From contig JAKQNF010000012.1 in NCBI GenBank assembly GCA_029565935.1, forward strand, positions 1-64,000: a stretch of 64,000 nt of DNA, read 5' to 3'. The notes under the pieces were generated by a model. That model had not been told where the DNA came from, searched no databases, and saw only the letters and a program-made list of their open reading frames with translations. This DNA is from Bacillota bacterium. GTDB taxonomy: Bacteria > Bacillota > DTU025 > MWDF01. Position numbers and translations under genes: made by a program. Each line of letters starts with the position of its first letter. The stretch's first letter is position 1. Below, one piece after another: positions 60,600 to 64,000 of the stretch.

Positions 60600-63023
60600 T
60601 CAGCCTATCACGATATTTACCATCTTACCCGGAATGACAACCGTCCTCTTGATCGTTCTCCCCTCAATTAACGAGGCGACCTTCTCGCTGGCCAAAGCGG
60701 CCTTCAGCAGCTCATCCTGGTCGATCCCTGCTGCGACCTTAACGACGTCCTTGAGCTTGCCGTTTACTTGTACCGGTACTTCAATCTCGTCTTCTTTCGC
60801 CTTTTCTGGATCGAAAACCGGCCAAGGCTCATGTGCCAGGCCCTTCTTGTATCCCCTGGCTTCAAAGAGCTCTTCGGCTATGTGCGGGGCGAACGGTGCC
60901 ATCAACTTCACGAACGCGTCCCAGTGGGAAGGCTCTATGCGCTCCTGCTTACCAAACCAGTTGGCAAGGCTCATGAGCTGGGCCAAAGCGGTATTATACT
61001 TCATCTCCTCGATGTCTTCGCCGACTTTCCTTATCGTCTGGTGGACAATCCTGTCCCCATCCTGCAAGTCGTCACTCTTCGAGGGCATAACCTTGTACTG
61101 GAGGTCCCATACCCTGTAAAGGAATCTCTGCATGCCTACCAATCCCTGTGTAGACCATGGTATCGGCTGGTCGAACGCTCCCATGAACAGCTCGAACAAC
61201 CTGAACGAATCAGCACCGTACCTGTCTACCATCTCGTCAGGATTGATGACGTTGCCTCTCGATTTTGACATCTTCTCGTTGTCTTCGCCGAGGACCAGCC
61301 CATGGGAGGTTCTCTTGCTGTATGGTTCCAGCGTAGGGACAATTCCTATGTCATAAAGGAACTTATACCAGAACCTAGAGTAAAGTAGATGCAGCGTGGT
61401 GTGCTCCATGCCGCCGTTGTACCAGTCTACCGGCATCCAGTAGTCCAACGCTTGCCTAGAGGCAAGTTCATTCTTGTTCTTCGGATCTGCGTACCTGAGG
61501 AAGTACCAGGATGACCCTGCCCAGTTTGGCATGGTGTCCGTTTCCCTTTTCGCCGGTCCTCCGCAACACGGGCAAGTTGTGTCCACCCAGTCCTTCATCT
61601 GCGCCAGCGGAGATTCTCCGGTCTCCGTGGTCTGGTACTTCTCAACCTCGGGCAGCTTCAAAGGAAGCTCCTCCTCAGGTATGGGTACCCAGCCGCACTT
61701 ATTGCACTCGACCATGGGTATAGGCTCTCCCCAGTACCTCTGCCTGGAGAACACCCAGTCCCTTAGCTTATAGTTGGTCTTCTGCTTACCGATGCCGCGT
61801 CCTTCAAGGGACTTGGTCATGGCGAGTATCGCATCTTGTACATTCAGCCCGTTGAGGAAGCCGGAGTTTATCATCGTGCCGGTCTCAGTGGATGTATGAG
61901 GACCGTCATTCAAATCGCCGCCTGATATGACCTCGACTATCGGCAACCCGAAGTTCTTCGCAAACCTCCAGTCCCTGTCATCATGCCCGGGTACTGCCAT
62001 GATAGCGCCGGTACCGTACGAGGCCAGCACGTAGTCAGAAGTCCATACCGGGATGTTCTTGCCGGTAGCAGGGTTCACGCAGTAGACTCCCTTAATCTGG
62101 CATCCGGTGACTTCCTTTGCCACCTCGGTACGTTCGAAGTCGGACTTCTTGGCGGCAGCCTCGCAGTAGGCTTTTACTTCGCTCGGATTGTCGCACATCT
62201 TAAGAAAACTGGCTAAGTAGGGATGTTCAGGGGATACGACCATATAGGTGGCTCCGAACATAGTATCGGGCCTGGTCGTGAAGACCTTCAAGTTCATGCC
62301 CCTGTTCGTCCCGGCTACCTCGAAGTCCACCTCGGCGCCGACTGACTTGCCTATCCAGTTTACCTGCTGCATCTTTATCTTGTTCCAGTAATTTACTGTA
62401 TCCAGGTCGTTAAGGAGCCTTTCCGCATATTCTGTGATCTTCAGCATCCACTGCTTCTTTACTTTCCTGACCACAATGCCGCCGCATCTTTCGCAGACGC
62501 CTCCCACGACCTCTTCGTTGGCTAGCCCTATCTTGCAGCTGGTGCACCAGTTTATCGGAATCTCGGCCTTATAGGCGAGCCCTTTCTCCCACAGCTTCAG
62601 GAATATCCATTGCGTCCATTTATAGTATTCGGGATCAGTCGTATCTACTTCACGGTCCCAATCGAAGCTGAAGCCCAGCTTCTTGAGCTGGCTGCGGTAT
62701 CTCGCGATGTTGCGCTTCGTCACGACGGCCGGATGTTCCCCGGTCTTTATGGCGTGGTTTTCGGTCGGAAGTCCGAAGGCATCCCAGCCGATCGGGTAGA
62801 GGACGTTATACCCTTGCATGCGGCGCTTCCTTGCTAGAGTATCCAGCGCAGTATATGAGCGCGGATGCCCTACGTGCAGGCCCGCTCCCGATGGATATGG
62901 GAACTCTATCAGCACGTAGTACTTGGGCAGCGTATAGTCGTCGACCGCGGCGAAGCACTTGGTCTCATCCCATCTGCGCTGCCATTTCTCCTCGATCGAC
63001 CTGAAATCGTACCTCTCGGCCAA
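60600..63023 (-). CDS. leuS: Leucyl-tRNA synthetase
   Basis: LeuRS charges tRNA-Leu. It is a class I enzyme of 807 residues with the HIGH signature as HVGHPRSYTALD (about 46-57), two zinc-type Cys clusters (CTSCKIG...CERCG near 167-187 and CNKCG...CPCCGG), a CP1 editing domain (about 220-420, with the TTRPDT segment) and KMSKSRGNVI near 582. The TTG at 63023 has GAGGAGGG 7 bases upstream. It is controlled by the T-box leader just before it, in which a tRNA-Ala gene is embedded. Confidence 0.97.
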   Translation of the reverse strand: MAERYDFRSIEEKWQRRWDETKCFAAVDDYTLPKYYVLIEFPYPSGAGLHVGHPRSYTALDTLARKRRMQGYNVLYPIGWDAFGLPTENHAIKTGEHPAVVTKRNIARYRSQLKKLGFSFDWDREVDTTDPEYYKWTQWIFLKLWEKGLAYKAEIPINWCTSCKIGLANEEVVGGVCERCGGIVVRKVKKQWMLKITEYAERLLNDLDTVNYWNKIKMQQVNWIGKSVGAEVDFEVAGTNRGMNLKVFTTRPDTMFGATYMVVSPEHPYLASFLKMCDNPSEVKAYCEAAAKKSDFERTEVAKEVTGCQIKGVYCVNPATGKNIPVWTSDYVLASYGTGAIMAVPGHDDRDWRFAKNFGLPIVEVISGGDLNDGPHTSTETGTMINSGFLNGLNVQDAILAMTKSLEGRGIGKQKTNYKLRDWVFSRQRYWGEPIPMVECNKCGWVPIPEEELPLKLPEVEKYQTTETGESPLAQMKDWVDTTCPCCGGPAKRETDTMPNWAGSSWYFLRYADPKNKNELASRQALDYWMPVDWYNGGMEHTTLHLLYSRFWYKFLYDIGIVPTLEPYSKRTSHGLVLGEDNEKMSKSRGNVINPDEMVDRYGADSFRLFELFMGAFDQPIPWSTQGLVGMQRFLYRVWDLQYKVMPSKSDDLQDGDRIVHQTIRKVGEDIEEMKYNTALAQLMSLANWFGKQERIEPSHWDAFVKLMAPFAPHIAEELFEARGYKKGLAHEPWPVFDPEKAKEDEIEVPVQVNGKLKDVVKVAAGIDQDELLKAALASEKVASLIEGRTIKRTVVIPGKMVNIVIG

Positions 63024-63043
63024 TTCTAACCCTCCTCGAATCT

Positions 63044-63075
63044 AAAAAAACGCCCCTGGCATCAAGCCAGGGGCG
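63044..63075 (-). terminator. T-box terminator before leuS
   Basis: CGCCCCTGGC pairs with GCCAGGGGCG around a 5-base loop, followed by seven T residues on the minus strand. It competes with the antiterminator built on the T-box sequence and may also end a short RNA containing the tRNA-Ala. Confidence 0.93.
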
Positions 63076-63113
63076 AAAGTACGCGGTACCACCCTGTTCA
63101 CGGTGCTTTAATT

Positions 63114-63189
63114 TGGTGGAGCTGAGGGGGATCGAACCCCTGACCTCCTGAATGCCATTCAGGCGCTCTCCCAGCTGAGCTACAACCCC
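63114..63189 (-). tRNA. tRNA-Ala (anticodon GGC)
   Basis: The 76 bases fold as a complete cloverleaf: a 7-bp acceptor stem with the alanine identity pair G3-U70, D arm GCTC/GAGC, anticodon stem CCTGA/TCAGG with loop ATGGCAT (anticodon GGC), T arm AGGGG-TTCGATC-CCCCT, discriminator A and encoded CCA. Nothing suggests decay. It is read in the sense direction inside the leuS T-box leader, 18 bases before the T-box motif, and shares the leuS promoter. Confidence 0.96.
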
Positions 63190-63373
63190 ACATAAGCACA
63201 GTCTCGTCGCCCTTAACGAGGGCATCGTCCCTGCTTACTCTTTTCAGCAGGACCGCTCACGGGCGAGTCTCGGCCCAACCGTCGGCCATTCACACCGAAC
63301 ATGGCCTCTCTTTGGCGGTTTGATCTCCGTTGCTCCCGGTCATCACGTTACTATTTTGATGTCAACAGGAGTA

Positions 63374-63403
63374 ATTATACTAATGCCCTTGCCATCCCGT
63401 CAA
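63374..63403 (-). promoter_or_regulatory. Promoter of the T-box/tRNA-Ala/leuS transcript
   Basis: TTGACG (63398-63403) and a perfect TATAAT (63374-63379) on the minus strand, 18 bases apart. The start near 63367 places all of Stem I in the RNA. Confidence 0.8.
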
Positions 63404-63459
63404 TATACGATGTACGCAAGAAGCTCTTTTTAACCAATCCTATCGGGCTTTTGTAACGT

Positions 63460-63816
63460 TCAACCCTCGTGCCTGACCAACAGGGCATCGCCCCAGGTCC
63501 TTTCCAGGTTGTAGTACTCCCTCTCACGCCTAAGCATCAGGTGTACCACCACGTCCCCTGAATCCAAGAGCACCCAGCCCGATTCGTCAATCCCTTCCTT
63601 CTTGGTGGAAGAGCCCCCGGCCGCTTCGATCTTCTCAACCACCTTCTCCCTGGTGTTCTTCAGGTGCGTTGGGGTATTGAAGGTACCTATCACGAAGAAG
63701 TCCGTCACGACCGATTTGCCAGTAAGGTCTATGCTCACTATATCCGTCGCTTTCATCTCCAGCATCGCTTCTACCACAAAAGCCACCTTCGCCTTTGAAT
63801 CCATGTTTTCCGCCAT
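63460..63816 (-). CDS. rsfS: Ribosomal silencing factor RsfS
   Basis: RsfS binds ribosomal protein uL14 and blocks subunit joining when nutrients run low. The 118-residue protein shows the family pattern KATDIVSIDLTGKSVVTDFF (about 25-44), EGIDESGWVLLDSGDVVVHL (about 77-96) and the ending REYYNLERTWGDA. The ATG at 63816 has AAGGAGG at a good distance; the frame is open into the preceding gene. It follows the yqeK-like gene, as in Bacillus (yqeK-yqeL). Confidence 0.95.
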   Translation of the reverse strand: MAENMDSKAKVAFVVEAMLEMKATDIVSIDLTGKSVVTDFFVIGTFNTPTHLKNTREKVVEKIEAAGGSSTKKEGIDESGWVLLDSGDVVVHLMLRREREYYNLERTWGDALLVRHEG

Positions 63817-63830
63817 CTCCGACCTCCTTC

Positions 63831-64000
63831 CTAATTCAATCCCTTGGCCCTTGTGTTCAGCTCGTTCAATATCCAATTCCTCGCCAGTACCGATTCCGGC
63901 GCGATCTCCCTGTTCTTCGAGAGCGTCCTGGAGATCTTCCTGTTGAGGATCATAAGTATAGCACTGTCTATGTTGAAATCCAGCTCCTTTCTTATGTCGT
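63831..64000 (-). CDS. yqeK: HD-domain hydrolase YqeK, C-terminal fragment (cut by window edge)
   Basis: The last 55 codons of a minus-strand gene are visible, reading DIRKELDFNIDSAILMILNR, then KISRTLSKNREIAPESVLAR and a short end closing with TAG at 63831. The pattern of a long helix followed by a basic/hydrophobic stretch, I(A)P-x-(S/T)-V-x-AR-N, is the usual C-terminus of YqeK, which splits Ap4A in Firmicutes. The HD motif itself lies outside the window. Position directly before rsfS supports the assignment. Confidence 0.65.
   Translation of the reverse strand, partial: DIRKELDFNIDSAILMILNRKISRTLSKNREIAPESVLARNWILNELNTRAKGLN

Larger units (their letters stand above)
63044..63367 (-). promoter_or_regulatory. 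T-box riboswitch of leuS, interrupted by a tRNA-Ala gene
   Basis: The leader holds the T-box sequence AGGGTGGTACCGCG (63082-63095) followed by a terminator. Upstream, 63250-63341 folds as Stem I: GACCG/CGGTC at the base, AACCG/CGGTT in the middle, the AGAGAG bulge segment, and a distal GCCAT/ATGGC hairpin with a GGTGTGA loop. CTC at 63265-63267 is the likely specifier (leucine). Two small hairpins (63230-63251 and 63209-63223) follow. The whole tRNA-Ala gene (63114-63189) then separates these parts from the antiterminator. Uncharged tRNA-Leu should allow read-through into leuS. Confidence 0.85.

Noticed and set aside
63262-63264. GCC (alanine) as the T-box specifier instead of CTC
   Set aside because: A GCC overlaps the candidate specifier region and would match the embedded tRNA-Ala. 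The downstream gene is leuS and the base after GCC is C, whereas specifiers are normally followed by a purine, so CTC followed by G is preferred. Not excluded without structure probing.
1-64000. CRISPR array, prophage, rRNA operon or replication origin
   Set aside because: No regularly spaced repeats, phage genes, rRNA sequence or DnaA-box cluster was seen on reading the window.

Overview
The window looks like a chromosomal segment of an anaerobic bacterium related to the Firmicutes (Bacillota). The evidence is gene order and control elements. The order leuS-comEA-comEC-holA-lepA-hemW-hrcA-dnaJ-prmA-rsmE-mtaB-rpsU-nfeD-floA-phoH-pgpH-ybeY-cdd-era matches the well-known Bacillus subtilis/Clostridium cluster. 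Next to it lies a second classical cluster, queA-tgt-yajC...recJ-relA-dtd-hisS-rarA. A PyrR-type attenuator, a T-box leader, a CIRCE site and an IS256-type end point the same way. Sporulation genes that often sit in these clusters (gpr, spoIIP, yqfC, yqfD) are absent. A sugar-binding protein without a lipobox and a SurA-like chaperone leave open a cell with an outer membrane. Codon use favours AGG/AGA and ATA, and TTG starts are common. Almost every gene from 5 to 64 kb lies on the minus strand.

Layout. 1-141: the end of an IS256-family element. 175-5.0 kb: a PLP-dependent sulfur amino acid enzyme, a nitroreductase, and a small plus-strand cluster (unknown protein, 30-residue membrane peptide, HD-GYP protein, DUF5317-like membrane protein). 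5.0-6.8 kb: rarA with an unusual C-terminal extension, preceded by a candidate 6S RNA. 6.9-16.6 kb: the complete UMP pathway operon pyrB-pyrC-carA-carB-pyrK-pyrD-pyrF-pyrE under a PyrR-type attenuator. 16.6-24.2 kb: hisS, a SurA-like/TPR protein, a metallo-hydrolase, dtd, relA and recJ. 24.2-27.0 kb: a YgjP-like peptidase, an HD protein, a secreted unknown and yajC (no secDF). 27.0-37.9 kb: a tightly packed run read nfeD, short NfeD, floA, unknown, phoH, pgpH, ybeY, cdd, era, queA, tgt. 38-43.3 kb: rpsU, hit, mtaB, queT, three paralogous lipoproteins and thioredoxin. 43.3-50.8 kb: rsmE, prmA, dnaJ, hrcA with CIRCE (no grpE or dnaK), hemW, lepA and, on the plus strand, rpsT. 50.8-57.3 kb: holA coupled to an inserted transport operon (binding protein, secreted CehA/McbA-like hydrolase, two permeases). 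57.3-64 kb: comEC, comEA, leuS, rsfS and the end of yqeK.

The most striking feature is the leuS leader (63.04-63.40 kb). A T-box riboswitch has a complete tRNA-Ala(GGC) gene, with encoded CCA, lying in sense orientation between its Stem I region and its antiterminator/terminator. One promoter therefore drives both the tRNA and the regulated synthetase gene, and normal tRNA processing would cut the riboswitch in two. Other points of note are the 6S RNA candidate before rarA, the RarA fusion to a degenerate Nudix-like domain, the lipoprotein triplet, and an AgrD-like small peptide.
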